This document shows, in pieces, positions 24,937 through 33,679 of a stretch of 64,000 nt of DNA. Source of the stretch: Micromonospora sp. LH3U1 (GTDB lineage: Bacteria > Actinomycetota > Actinomycetes > Mycobacteriales > Micromonosporaceae); contig NZ_CP116936.1 in assembly GCF_028475105.1 (NCBI RefSeq), forward strand, positions 3,347,501 through 3,411,500, written 5' to 3'. Made by a program: the position numbers and the translations under genes. Every line of letters starts with the position of its first letter. Positions within the stretch are counted from its first letter, which is position 1. Below the pieces are notes generated by a model. It was not told the origin of the DNA. It did no database searches and worked only from the letters and a program-made list of their open reading frames with translations.

Positions 24937-25244
24937 CCCACCTCCCCGGCCGCTGGTAGAAGCGGATGTCGGCTACCCCGTGCGGGTCACTGTTAACTCC
25001 GGGCGACGCGGCTCGTCCAGGGGCGTGCGGGCGCGCGGCTCGGTCGGGTGGTCGAGCAGGCCGGTCAGGAAGGCCGCGCCCCGGTCGCCTGGACGGAGGT
25101 CGACGCGTCGCCGATCGTGCTGCTCGCATCGGACGTTCTACCGCGAAGCGGGCGCACACGCCACACATACCGCATAGCGTCACGGGGGCGGCACCGCCGC
25201 TCCGCCGGCCCGCCGGCGGTCACGCCGACCGGACGGGACCGGAC
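24937..25244. other. Divergent promoter gap without a gene
   Basis: Between the SCP2 gene (leftward) and the SRPBCC gene (rightward). Open frames cross it but have no start context or family-like sequence. A locally AT-richer patch (ACACATACCGCATAGCGTC, about 25163-25181) could hold the rightward promoter; no clear -35/-10 pair can be fixed. Confidence 0.4.
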
Positions 25245-26198
25245 ATGGACCGCGTCGACACTGTGCTCCTGCCGGAGTTGGACGGGCCGGTGCCGGCGAC
25301 GCTGCCGAGCACGCTGGGCCTGCTGAGCCTGGCCCTGGGCGTCGGTGCCCTGGTCGCGCCCGGACCCCTCGCGCGACTGATCGGGGTGGACGACTCCGCA
25401 GCGGCGCGGGCGGTGATCCCGGCCGTCGGCGTACGGGAGTTGGGCAGCGCCGCCGGCCTGATCAGCGGCCGTGGCCCGGCCGGCTGGGCCTGGAGCCGGG
25501 TGGTCGGCGACGCCATGGATCTGACCCTGCTCGGCCGTGCCCTGGCGGACCGCAGTGGTGAACGGCGCCGCCGGTTGACACTGACCACCGCCGCGATCGC
25601 CGGCATCGCCGCCGTCGACGTGCTCGCCGCCGTACGGATCGGGCGTGCCCGGCGGGCCCGTGCCCGGTTGATCCGGATGGAGATCGCGGTGACGGTGAAC
25701 CGTTCGCCCGCCGAGGCGTACCGGTTCTGGCGGGACATGGAGAACCTTCCCCGGTTCATGGCGCACCTGGAGTCGGTGCGCGCCGACGACCTGCGCCGTT
25801 CGCACTGGATCGCCCGAGGCCCGGCCGGTCACCGCGTCGAGTGGGACGCCGAGATCATCGACGACCAGCCGAACCGGTCGATCACCTGGCGTTCGCTGCC
25901 GGGGACCCGGGTGCCCAACGCCGGGCGGGTGCGGTTCGTGCCCGCCCCCGGTGACCGGGGCACCGAGGTTCGGGTGGAGTTGCGCTACGCACCGCCGGCC
26001 GGCGCGCTCGGCCGGGTGGTGGCGAAGCTCTTCGGTGAGGAACCCGAGCAGCAGGTCCGTGACGACCTGCGCCGGTTCAAGCAGGTGCTGGAGACGGGCG
26101 AGGTGGTCCGCTCCGAGGGCAGCCCCAACGGCATCTCCGTACGCCAACAGGCCATGCAACGTCCCGCCCAGCCGCTGCCGCCGTCCCGCCGCCGCTGA
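25245..26198 (+). CDS. Membrane-anchored SRPBCC (cyclase/dehydrase-like) protein
   Basis: A 317-residue protein. The first 140 residues contain several hydrophobic helices (STLGLLSLALGVGALVAPGP, RRLTLTTAAIAGIAAVDVLA). Residues 145-290 form a START-like SRPBCC domain (EIAVTVNRSPAEAYRFWRDM, NLPRFMAHLESV, WDAEIIDDQPNRSITWRSLP) that binds hydrophobic ligands. I start it at ATG 25245, where coding statistics and the membrane domain begin. It precedes an alcohol dehydrogenase by 27 bases, a pair seen together in other actinobacteria. Confidence 0.75.
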   Translation: MDRVDTVLLPELDGPVPATLPSTLGLLSLALGVGALVAPGPLARLIGVDDSAAARAVIPAVGVRELGSAAGLISGRGPAGWAWSRVVGDAMDLTLLGRALADRSGERRRRLTLTTAAIAGIAAVDVLAAVRIGRARRARARLIRMEIAVTVNRSPAEAYRFWRDMENLPRFMAHLESVRADDLRRSHWIARGPAGHRVEWDAEIIDDQPNRSITWRSLPGTRVPNAGRVRFVPAPGDRGTEVRVELRYAPPAGALGRVVAKLFGEEPEQQVRDDLRRFKQVLETGEVVRSEGSPNGISVRQQAMQRPAQPLPPSRRR

Positions 26199-26225
26199 CC
26201 GCCCGAGCTCCGAAAGGGACCGAGA

Positions 26226-27398
26226 ATGAAAGCCACCGCCTGGATGGGCACCAACAGCGTCAAGGTGATCGACGTACCCGATCCGAAGATCATGAACGCA
26301 CGGGACGCGATCGTCCGGATCAGCACCACCGCGATCTGCGGCTCCGACCTGCACCTCTACCACGGCTTCATCCCCGCCATGCGCAAGGGCGACATCCTCG
26401 GCCACGAGTTCATGGGCGAGGTGGTCGAGGTTGGCCCGCAGGTCCGCAACCTCAAACCCGGCGACCGGGTGGTGGTGCCCTTCCCGATCGCCTGTGGGCA
26501 CTGCTCGTCCTGCCAACGCGGCCTCTACTCGGTCTGCGAGAACTCCAACCCGAACGCCGGCATCGCCGAGAAGATCATGGGGCACTCGCCGGCCGGCATC
26601 TTCGGCTACTCCCACCTGCTCGGCGGCTACGCGGGCGGTCAGGCCGAGTACGCCCGGGTGCCGTTCGCCGACGTCGGCCCGCTCAAGGTGCCCGACGAGA
26701 TTCCCGACGACCAGGCGGTCATGCTCGCCGACGTGTTCCCGACCGGCTACATGGGCGCCGAGATGTGCGACATCAAACCCGGGCAGGTGATCGCGGTCTG
26801 GGGCGCCGGTCCGGTGGGGCTGCTCGCCGCCGCCAGCGCCCGGCTGCTCGGCGCGGAGCGCGTGATCGTCATCGACCGGTTCGCGTACCGGCTGCGGCTG
26901 GCCGAGGAGCACATCGGCGCCGAGACGATCAACTACGAGCAGGCTGACGTGCTGGACACGCTCAACGAGATGACCGCCGGCCGGGGGCCGGACGCGTGCA
27001 TCGACGCGGTCGGCCTGGAAGGCCACCACGGCAACGCCGCCATGTACGCGTACGACCGGGCGAAGCAGGCCACGCGGACCGAGACGGAACGGCCGTTCGC
27101 CCTGCGCCAGGCCATCCTGGCCTGCCGCTCGGGAGGGGTGGTCTCGGTCGTCGGCGCGTACGGCGGTTTCGTCGACAAGTTCCCCATGGGCGCGTTCATG
27201 AACCGGTCGCTGGTCATGCGGACCGGTCAGTGCCACGTCCAGCGCTACACCCGGCCGCTGCTGGAGCGGATCCAGCGCGGCGAGATCGACCCGAGCTTCA
27301 TCGTCAGCCACCGGATGCCGCTGCGCGACGCCCCGAAGGGCTACAAGATCTTCCAGAAGAAGCAGGACGACTGTACGAAGGTGCTGCTCACGGTCTGA
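26226..27398 (+). CDS. Zinc-dependent alcohol dehydrogenase, formaldehyde-dehydrogenase-like
   Basis: A 390-residue medium-chain dehydrogenase. Catalytic zinc ligands are in ICGSDLHLY and GHEFMGEV; the structural-zinc cysteines are in CGHCSSCQRGLYSVCENS; the NAD-binding motif is VWGAGPVGLLAA. Length and the internal insertion match glutathione-independent formaldehyde dehydrogenase-like enzymes, but the substrate is not proven. The ribosome site AAAGGGA precedes the ATG. Probable operon with the SRPBCC gene. Confidence 0.88.
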   Translation: MKATAWMGTNSVKVIDVPDPKIMNARDAIVRISTTAICGSDLHLYHGFIPAMRKGDILGHEFMGEVVEVGPQVRNLKPGDRVVVPFPIACGHCSSCQRGLYSVCENSNPNAGIAEKIMGHSPAGIFGYSHLLGGYAGGQAEYARVPFADVGPLKVPDEIPDDQAVMLADVFPTGYMGAEMCDIKPGQVIAVWGAGPVGLLAAASARLLGAERVIVIDRFAYRLRLAEEHIGAETINYEQADVLDTLNEMTAGRGPDACIDAVGLEGHHGNAAMYAYDRAKQATRTETERPFALRQAILACRSGGVVSVVGAYGGFVDKFPMGAFMNRSLVMRTGQCHVQRYTRPLLERIQRGEIDPSFIVSHRMPLRDAPKGYKIFQKKQDDCTKVLLTV

Positions 27399-27405
27399 GG
27401 TGGCC

Positions 27406-27453
27406 GACTCGGTTTTCCTGAAGTCGGGGTGTCCGGGTCGACGTGACACCCCG
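27406..27453. repeat. Dispersed GACTCGG hairpin element, copy 2
   Basis: GACTCGGTTTTC (27406-27417) followed by a stem of CGGGGTGTC (27425-27433) with GACACCCCG (27445-27453). The first 32 bases match the copy at 9659-9690 with two mismatches. It lies between the ADH stop and the next gene and may double as a terminator. Confidence 0.6.
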
Positions 27454-27490
27454 GTTTCGCCAAGCCCGAGCGATAGCTAGCGTCTCGGGG

Positions 27491-28063
27491 ATGGACAGTG
27501 GCGGTGGTGCGGCGGGGGCCGTGCGGGGCGAGCCCAGCGTCCGGCTGCGCCCGGTCGGGGAGCCCGACCTGGCGATGTTCCGGCGGTTCTGCACCGAGCC
27601 GGGCCTGATCGGGCTGGACTGGGTTGGCTTCAAGGACGCTGGGGCGCCGGCGCGGCGGTTCGCCGTCGACGGCTACCTCGGCGAGGACGACGGGCGGCTC
27701 GTCGTGGAGGTCGAGCAGGAGCATGCCGCCGGCATCGTCAGCTACACCGCTGGGCGGTACGCCGGACGGGCGTCGTACTGGGAGATCGGCATCGTCCTGC
27801 TGCCGCAGTGGCGGGGGAGGGGCATCGGCTGGCGCGCGCAGGCGTTGCTCTGCGACTACCTTTTTCACCACAGCCCGGCGCAGCGCGTCCAGGCCGGTAC
27901 GCACCCGGAGAACGTCGCCGAGCAACGGGCGCTGGAGAAGGCCGGTTTCCAGCTCGAGGGCGTCGTACGGGCCAGCGAGTTTCGGGCTGGCCAGTGGCGC
28001 GACGGCTACCTGTACAGCCGGTTGCGCGACGACCCGTCCCCCTGGGACCCGACGCCGCACTAG
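27491..28063 (+). CDS. GNAT-family N-acetyltransferase
   Basis: A 190-residue acetyltransferase of the RimJ/RimL type: VRLRPVGEPDLAMFRRF at the start, acetyl-CoA loop VLLPQWRGRGIGWRAQALL (the R/Q-x-x-G-x-G/A motif), and NVAEQRALEKAGFQLEGVV. The substrate is unknown. It starts at ATG 27491, probably leaderless (TAGCTA lies about 12 bases upstream). Its stop overlaps the stop of the convergent LD-carboxypeptidase gene by four bases. Confidence 0.82.
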   Translation: MDSGGGAAGAVRGEPSVRLRPVGEPDLAMFRRFCTEPGLIGLDWVGFKDAGAPARRFAVDGYLGEDDGRLVVEVEQEHAAGIVSYTAGRYAGRASYWEIGIVLLPQWRGRGIGWRAQALLCDYLFHHSPAQRVQAGTHPENVAEQRALEKAGFQLEGVVRASEFRAGQWRDGYLYSRLRDDPSPWDPTPH

Positions 28064-29148
28064 CGTGGGCGGACTCCCGGTTCCACCGTCAAGGTCCCTG
28101 CCGCGGCGTCGATCGTGGCGCTTGAGCCCAGCGGCACGGTGAGCTGCCCGTCGCCATGCCCCAGCCGTAGCCCGCCCAGGACCGGCACGCCAAGGTCGTA
28201 CAGGCGGTCCTTCAGCACCGCCGCCGCGTCCCACTCACCCGGCTCAGCGACACTGTTGGTGATCTGGCCGATGACCACCCCGGCGACCCTGGACAGCACG
28301 CCCACCCGGCGCAGCTCGGTCAGCATGCTGTCGATGCTGTACGGAGCCTCGTCCACGTCCTCGAAGAACAGGATCGCGCCGTCGAACCTCGGGGAGTCCT
28401 CCGCACCGAGCGAGGTGGAGATCAGCGTCAGGCAGCCGCCGAGCAGGGGCCCCGATGCCCGCCCCGGCACCAGCACGGACGCGGCTGTCTCGGCCGGGTC
28501 CCGGGAGATCGTGAGGGGTGCGGTGGTCATCACCGCCCTGCGAAGCGCCTCGGCAGACTCGGGGCCGGTGCGGTCGTCACTCCAGTTGACCATGGGGCCG
28601 TAGAAGGTGACCAGGCCGGTGTCGCGCCAGAGCTTGCCGTGGATGCTGGTGATGTCGCTGAAGCCGACGACCACCCGGGGGTCCCGGCGCAGAACGGAAA
28701 CGTCGATCTGATCGACGATCCGCTGCGTGCCGTAACCGCCGCGGGCGGCGAAGACGGCACGGATTCCCGGGTCGGTGAGCGCGGCGTTCAGGTCGGCCAG
28801 CCGCTGCGCGTCGGTGCCGGCCAGGTAGCCGTACCTGGTGAAGACGTGCCTGCCCAGCTCGACCTCCAGGCCCCAACTGCGCAGGATCTCGATGCCGCGG
28901 GCCATGTTCGTGGGGTCGGGCGTGCTGCCGGGCGACACGACCCGGACGCGGTCACCGGGTGCCAGCGCCGGTGCCCGCAGGACGCGCTTGGCGCCGCCCG
29001 GCGCGGCCTGCGCGGGCGCGGCCTCCGCCGAGCCGACGAGCACCGCGCCACCGGCCGCCGCCGCTCCCATCCGCAGCATGTGTCGACGGGACAGGGGCAC
29101 CCGCGCGGACCCATGGGTCGGGGCTGGGTCTGTTCCAGAAGTGGCCAC
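28060..29148 (-). CDS. Tat-exported LD-carboxypeptidase (peptidase family S66)
   Basis: A 362-residue exported enzyme. A twin-arginine signal (SRRHMLRMGAAAAGGAVLVG) precedes the S66 fold. The Ser nucleophile lies in GFSDITSIH, the Glu in LFFEDVDE and the His in RLGHGDGQ. Family members remove the terminal D-Ala of tetrapeptides in murein recycling or cleave peptide-type antibiotics (MccF-like). Export suggests action on the wall or on external peptides. GTG 29148 with AGGGG at seven bases is preferred over GTG 29190. Confidence 0.85.
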   Translation of the reverse strand: MATSGTDPAPTHGSARVPLSRRHMLRMGAAAAGGAVLVGSAEAAPAQAAPGGAKRVLRAPALAPGDRVRVVSPGSTPDPTNMARGIEILRSWGLEVELGRHVFTRYGYLAGTDAQRLADLNAALTDPGIRAVFAARGGYGTQRIVDQIDVSVLRRDPRVVVGFSDITSIHGKLWRDTGLVTFYGPMVNWSDDRTGPESAEALRRAVMTTAPLTISRDPAETAASVLVPGRASGPLLGGCLTLISTSLGAEDSPRFDGAILFFEDVDEAPYSIDSMLTELRRVGVLSRVAGVVIGQITNSVAEPGEWDAAAVLKDRLYDLGVPVLGGLRLGHGDGQLTVPLGSSATIDAAAGTLTVEPGVRPR

Positions 29149-29445
29149 GGGCGTCCCCTCATCGTGATCAGACGATGTGCGAGCTGTCACAGCCTACGAC
29201 AATCATCGATGTCAAGCGGGGTCCACAAGGGACTCAGCCCGCTCTGGCGGGCTTCCAGCACGGCGCGACCTGGCTCAGCTGGCAACCCCACGCCTGGTTC
29301 GCGCCGGCTTGTGCGGCCACGCCCGCCGATGGCGTGAACGTCCGAGTCCGCGCGTGACCCGTTTGTCGGCAGGGAGCGTGGGAACTCGCCCCGTTCGTCC
29401 GCAGGCAGGCCTGACGGCATGTCGAGGAGACCGAAGGAGCGGAGC

Positions 29446-29832
29446 ATGGAGTACGAGCAGATGATCGCCACGGTACGACAGCGCGCTGGCCTCGGTGAGA
29501 ATGAGGCCGTGCGGTCCGTCCAGGCCGTCCTGTCGGTGCTCGGTGAACGGCTCGCCGGACGGGAGGCCGACAACCTGGCGGCACAGCTACCGGAGCGGTT
29601 GAGCGGGTCCGTCACTCGCAATCCGGAGGGCCGCCGGTGGGATGTTGGCGAATTCCTGAAGAACGTCGGGGACCGCGAGCAGGTCGCGAACGCCGACCAG
29701 GTGCGTCAACACGCCCAGGCGGTGCTGCGTACCGTCGCCGAGGCGCTCGATGACGACGAGCGACACGACCTGCTCGCCCAGCTTCCCGGCGGCATCATCG
29801 ATCTCTTCGGTGTTCCCACCCCGCGAGGCTGA
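29446..29832 (+). CDS. DUF2267-family protein
   Basis: A 128-residue helical protein (EYEQMIATVRQRAGLGENEA, VRSVQAVLSVLGERLAGREA, DNLAAQLPERL) matching the duplicated helical unit of DUF2267. The function is unknown. AGGAG lies six bases before ATG 29446. A second, distinct DUF2267 protein is encoded at 61871-62299. The 297-base stretch before it (29149-29445) holds no supported gene. Confidence 0.75.
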   Translation: MEYEQMIATVRQRAGLGENEAVRSVQAVLSVLGERLAGREADNLAAQLPERLSGSVTRNPEGRRWDVGEFLKNVGDREQVANADQVRQHAQAVLRTVAEALDDDERHDLLAQLPGGIIDLFGVPTPRG

Positions 29833-29862
29833 GCCCCGTGCGGATCGGGCCACCCGGGGCGC

Positions 29863-31341
29863 TCACGGGATGGGCCACTCGTGCACCGGCCGGTTGCTGT
29901 GCATCAGGTCCACGTAGTGGCGGACCACCTCGCGCAGCGCCTCCGGCCGGTCCAGGTGGTCGGCGGACTCCAACCGGTGCAGCGTCTCCACCTGCCAGGT
30001 CGCGCCGTTACGGCTGGTCAGGCAACGCTGCTCGATGATGCCGAGCAGCCGGTCGCGTTCGGCCGGGTCGAGCCCCCACCGGTCCAGGCCGTGATGCGCC
30101 ATCGGCAGCAACCGGCGCAGCACCAACTCGGTCACCGGCAGGTAACCGAGGCCGGGCCAGAAGACCTGCGCGTCGATGCCGTGCCGGGCGCAGTTGGTGA
30201 AGTTTTCCTCGGCGGCGCTGAACGACATCTGCGACCACAGTGGTCGGTCCGACTCGGCGAGGGCACGGACCAGCCCGAAGTAGAAGGCGCCGTTGGCGAT
30301 GGTGTCCAGCACGGTCGGGCCGGCGGGCAGCACCCGGTTCTCCACCCGTAGGTGCGGCCGGCCGCGCGACACGTCGTACACCGGGCGGTTCCACCGGTAG
30401 ACCGTGCCGTTGTGCAGGCGCAACTCGGCGAGATTGGGCACCTCGCCGGCCGCGAGGGCCTGCGTCGGGTCTTCCGGGTCGCAGACCGGCAGCAACGCCG
30501 GGAAGTAGCGCACGTTCTCCTCGAACAGGTCGAACACACTGGTGATCCAACGTTCGCCGAACCAGACCCTGGGGCGTACCCCCTGGGCTTTGATCTCTTC
30601 GGATCGGGTGTCGGTGGCCTGCTGGAACAGCGGGATGCGGGTCTCGCGCCACAGCTCCCGGCCGAAGAACAGCGGCGAGTTCGCGCCGACCGCAACCTGG
30701 ATGCCGGCGACCGCCTGGGCGGCGTTCCAGTAGTCGGCGAACTGGGCCGGGCTGACCTGCACATGGAACTGGGTGCTGGTGCAGGCCGCCTCCGGGGTGA
30801 TCGTGTCGGCGGTGACCGCCAACCGTTCCACGCCGCTGATGGCGATCGGCAGGTCCTCACCGCGGGCCGCGAAGATCTGCTCGTTGAGCAGCTTGTAGCG
30901 AGGGTTGGCCGAGAGCGTCTCGGCGGTCAGATGCTCCGGGCGCAGCGTCGGCAGGATGCCGATCATGACCATGTGCGCGCCGATCGCCCGCGCCTTCACC
31001 TCGGCGGCGTTGAGGCTGGCCCGCACGTACTCCTCGAAGTCGGCGGTGCCGGTGCCGGTCAGTCGGCGTGGCGGCACGTTGATCTCGATGTTGAACTGGC
31101 CCAGCTCGGTCTGGAAACTCGGGTCGGAGATCGCCGCCAGCACGTCGGCGTTGCGCATCGCCGGATTCGACGCCTCGTCGACCAGATTCAGCTCGATCTC
31201 CACGCCGGTCATCGGCCGGTCCACGTCGAAGCGCGACTCGCGCAGCATCTCGGCGAAGACATCCAGGCAGCGTCGGACCTTGTCGCGATAGCGGGCGCGA
31301 TCCTCTCGACTGAAGGTTCGTACGCCGACGTCCTCGCCCAT
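29863..31341 (-). CDS. Glutamate-cysteine ligase (GCS2)-family protein
   Basis: A 492-residue protein of the carboxylate-amine ligase/GCS2 superfamily: TGVEIELNLVDEASNP (acidic metal-binding start), LGQFNIEINVPPRRLTG, STQFHVQVSPAQFADYW and the HLRVENRVLPAGPT active-site strand. The family joins glutamate to an amine in an ATP-dependent reaction. Mycothiol producers do not need glutathione, so the real acceptor may not be cysteine. Start ATG 31341. Confidence 0.75.
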   Translation of the reverse strand: MGEDVGVRTFSREDRARYRDKVRRCLDVFAEMLRESRFDVDRPMTGVEIELNLVDEASNPAMRNADVLAAISDPSFQTELGQFNIEINVPPRRLTGTGTADFEEYVRASLNAAEVKARAIGAHMVMIGILPTLRPEHLTAETLSANPRYKLLNEQIFAARGEDLPIAISGVERLAVTADTITPEAACTSTQFHVQVSPAQFADYWNAAQAVAGIQVAVGANSPLFFGRELWRETRIPLFQQATDTRSEEIKAQGVRPRVWFGERWITSVFDLFEENVRYFPALLPVCDPEDPTQALAAGEVPNLAELRLHNGTVYRWNRPVYDVSRGRPHLRVENRVLPAGPTVLDTIANGAFYFGLVRALAESDRPLWSQMSFSAAEENFTNCARHGIDAQVFWPGLGYLPVTELVLRRLLPMAHHGLDRWGLDPAERDRLLGIIEQRCLTSRNGATWQVETLHRLESADHLDRPEALREVVRHYVDLMHSNRPVHEWPIP

Positions 31342-31487
31342 GGTCACCACCCTGTCACCGCTGGTCCCCCTAACCTCGCACGTGATCGGCGGGCGGGGAA
31401 GACCCGATGCTCCTTTCCTACCCAGTTGCCCGCCCTGATAGCCCGGCCAGCCCGCCCCGATACCATTGCGGCCCGAGAGGTGGTGGC

Positions 31488-31832
31488 GTGCGAATGCGCG
31501 AGAAGGTGACCCGGCTGTTCGTCGCGGCGGCGATCGCCGAGGCCTGCTCCTGGCTGGCCCTGCTGGTCGGCATGCTGGTCAAGTACGGCCCGACCGACAA
31601 CGAGCTGGGCGTCAAGATCTTCGGCCCGATCCACGGCGGCCTGTTCGTCGCGTACGGCCTGCTGGTGCTGGCCGTGGCCCGCCTGCACCGGTGGAGCCTG
31701 CCGGTCACCGTGGTGGCGTTGGCCTGCGCCGTGCCGCCGTTCGCCACCCTGATCTTCGAGCGTTGGGCCCGCCGCCGGGGCATGCTCGACACCGCCGGCC
31801 GGCCGACCCGCGAGCCCGCCCCGGTCGGCTGA
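31488..31832 (+). CDS. DUF3817-family small membrane protein
   Basis: A 114-residue protein with three predicted membrane helices: VTRLFVAAAIAEACSWLALL, IHGGLFVAYGLLVLAVARL and LPVTVVALACAVPPFATLIF. The EACSW and GPIHGG signatures are those of DUF3817 integral membrane proteins. GTG 31488 has GAGAGG at seven bases; ATG 31494 is possible. The function is unknown. Confidence 0.8.
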   Translation: MRMREKVTRLFVAAAIAEACSWLALLVGMLVKYGPTDNELGVKIFGPIHGGLFVAYGLLVLAVARLHRWSLPVTVVALACAVPPFATLIFERWARRRGMLDTAGRPTREPAPVG

Positions 31833-31863
31833 GCGCCGACCGGGAAGAGCCCGGACGCTCAGA

Positions 31864-32403
31864 TCAGGTCAGCGCGGAGCAGGCCGTGATGCCGGCGAGC
31901 AACACCAGGCCCAGCATGGCCTGCAACAACAGCGGCGGCCCGAGGTGCGACCAGAGCGTCGCGGTACGCGGGGTCAGCAGCTGCCCGGTGGTGAGGTTGA
32001 CGATCCGCTCGATCCGGGGTGGCAGCTCCGGGTCGCGTTGTGGGCGCAGGGTGAGCTGCACCTGGTCCGCCGGGTGCAGGGCGCTCTGCGGCAGGTGACC
32101 GTGCAGCTCCACCTCGCAGAGCTGACCGGCGGTGTTGCGCAGTCGCACCGGGGTGACCAGGTATTCCGGGCCCTGCTTCAGCTCCTTCCAGCGTCGGCGG
32201 GTGCCGCCACCGCCGAAGGAGAAGAGCGCGCGTAGCAGCAGAGCGGGTAGCCGGGCGATCGCCGCCGCGGCGAGCACCGCCACCAGCACCGGCTGACCGA
32301 TGCGCACCTCACGGGTGTAGCCGTCAAGCAGGCGGATCAGGCGCCCCGTGACGATTCGTTCCGTCGGGTGCACGATCCGTCGGATATCGAGTCCGCTGTC
32401 CAT
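31864..32403 (-). CDS. Membrane protein of unknown function
   Basis: A 179-residue protein with an Arg-rich N-terminus, one membrane helix (GQPVLVAVLAAAAIARLPAL), a soluble beta-rich middle (PVRLRNTAGQLCEVELHGHL) and a C-terminal membrane helix (LLLQAMLGLVLLAGITACSA). I do not recognise the family. ATG 32403 is preferred, with a G-rich leader; GTG 32433 is an alternative. It is convergent with the DUF3817 gene and divergent from the baeRF2 gene. Confidence 0.6.
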   Translation of the reverse strand: MDSGLDIRRIVHPTERIVTGRLIRLLDGYTREVRIGQPVLVAVLAAAAIARLPALLLRALFSFGGGGTRRRWKELKQGPEYLVTPVRLRNTAGQLCEVELHGHLPQSALHPADQVQLTLRPQRDPELPPRIERIVNLTTGQLLTPRTATLWSHLGPPLLLQAMLGLVLLAGITACSALT

Positions 32404-32554
32404 CCCCACCACCGAGAGTCCGCTTGTGTTCACTGATCGTAGCGATGTCCTCGGTTGAACGACGTGAATGAAACCTGGTCACGGGCTCACGGCCGCGAGG
32501 TGACATCCCGGGCGACCCGGGTAAGCGGGGGGCCGAGCTGGAAAGGGGTCGAGC

Positions 32555-33679
32555 ATGCAGCTGTCCTTCCTGCGCCCGCTCTACGACCGTCCCGGGCCGT
32601 GGTGCTCGGTGTATCTGGATGCCTCCGCGGATACGGAGGATGCCAAACCAGCGCTGGACCTGCGCTGGCGTGCCCTGGAACGGCGCCTCGCCGAACAGGG
32701 GGCCGACGAGGCGAGCATCGCCGCGCTGGACCGGGTGATCCGTGGCCACGACCCGATGGTCGGCGACTACGGTCTGGCGGTCTTCGCCAGTCACGGCCGG
32801 GTGGTGCTCTCCGAGTACCTGTCCGCGCCACCACTGCGCGATCTGGCCAGTTACGGTCCACTTCCGCACGTGATGCCGCTCCTCGCCCAGCGCGGCGAAC
32901 AGGTGGCCTGGGTGCGGGTGCTGGCCGACCGGACCGGCGCGGACGCGATCGCGATCAGCGCCGGTGGGGTCCCCCGGAAGGCGCACGTCGTCGGTGGGGA
33001 GACCTTCCCGTTGCGCCGTCCGCAGCCCGGCGGCTGGTCCCAGGACATCTACCAGAGGGCCGCCATGGAGGCGTGGCACCGCAACGCCGGCGATGTCACC
33101 GCCGCGACCGTGGAGCTGGCCGAGAAGGTAGGCGCTGAGGTCGTGGTCGTCGCCGGCGATATTCGGGCCACCGGGATGATCGCCGCCCAGATGCCGGCGC
33201 GCTGGCAGGACCTGATGGTCCGCACCGATGCGGGCTCACGGGCCGGCGGCGCCGACCAGACGATGCTGGACGACCTCACCGTGCAGACCATCGCGGAGGT
33301 CGCCGACCAGCGGATCGCCGCCGCCCTGGACAAGTTCGGCGTGCAGGAGGACGTGGGCGGCGGTCTCGACGCGGTCGTCTCGGCCCTGCAACGCAACCAG
33401 GTCGACACGATGATCATCGTGGATGATCCGTCGGCCAACGGTGAGTTGTGGATCGGCTCCGAGCCCACCGAGATCGCCGTCGACCCCGGCCAGTTGTCCG
33501 CGATGTCGGTGGCCGACCCGCAGCGGGTACGCGCCGACGCGGCGCTGATCCGGGCGCTCGTCGGCACCGACGCGGCGCTGACCGTGCTGGGCCCGGACGA
33601 GGCACCCGAACTCACCGACGGTGTCGGAGCGGTGCTGCGCTACGTCGACCCCGGCACACCGGGGCGCGGCAATGGCTGA
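32555..33679 (+). CDS. baeRF2-domain protein (Rv2629-like, eRF1-related fold)
   Basis: A 374-residue protein related to mycobacterial Rv2629: SFLRPLYDRPGPWCSVYLDA, GDYGLAVFASHGRVVLSEYL and the C-terminal DQRIAAALDKFGVQEDVGGG stretch. The baeRF group shares the eRF1/Vms1 peptidyl-tRNA-hydrolase-like fold and is linked in the literature to ribosome rescue; activity here is not shown. AAAGGGG precedes the ATG. Its last eight bases overlap the next gene, implying tight co-expression. Confidence 0.78.
   Translation: MQLSFLRPLYDRPGPWCSVYLDASADTEDAKPALDLRWRALERRLAEQGADEASIAALDRVIRGHDPMVGDYGLAVFASHGRVVLSEYLSAPPLRDLASYGPLPHVMPLLAQRGEQVAWVRVLADRTGADAIAISAGGVPRKAHVVGGETFPLRRPQPGGWSQDIYQRAAMEAWHRNAGDVTAATVELAEKVGAEVVVVAGDIRATGMIAAQMPARWQDLMVRTDAGSRAGGADQTMLDDLTVQTIAEVADQRIAAALDKFGVQEDVGGGLDAVVSALQRNQVDTMIIVDDPSANGELWIGSEPTEIAVDPGQLSAMSVADPQRVRADAALIRALVGTDAALTVLGPDEAPELTDGVGAVLRYVDPGTPGRGNG

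Noticed and set aside
25065..27449. A 794-residue open frame antisense to the SRPBCC and ADH genes
   Set aside because: Crosses two clear genes on the other strand and has shadow composition.
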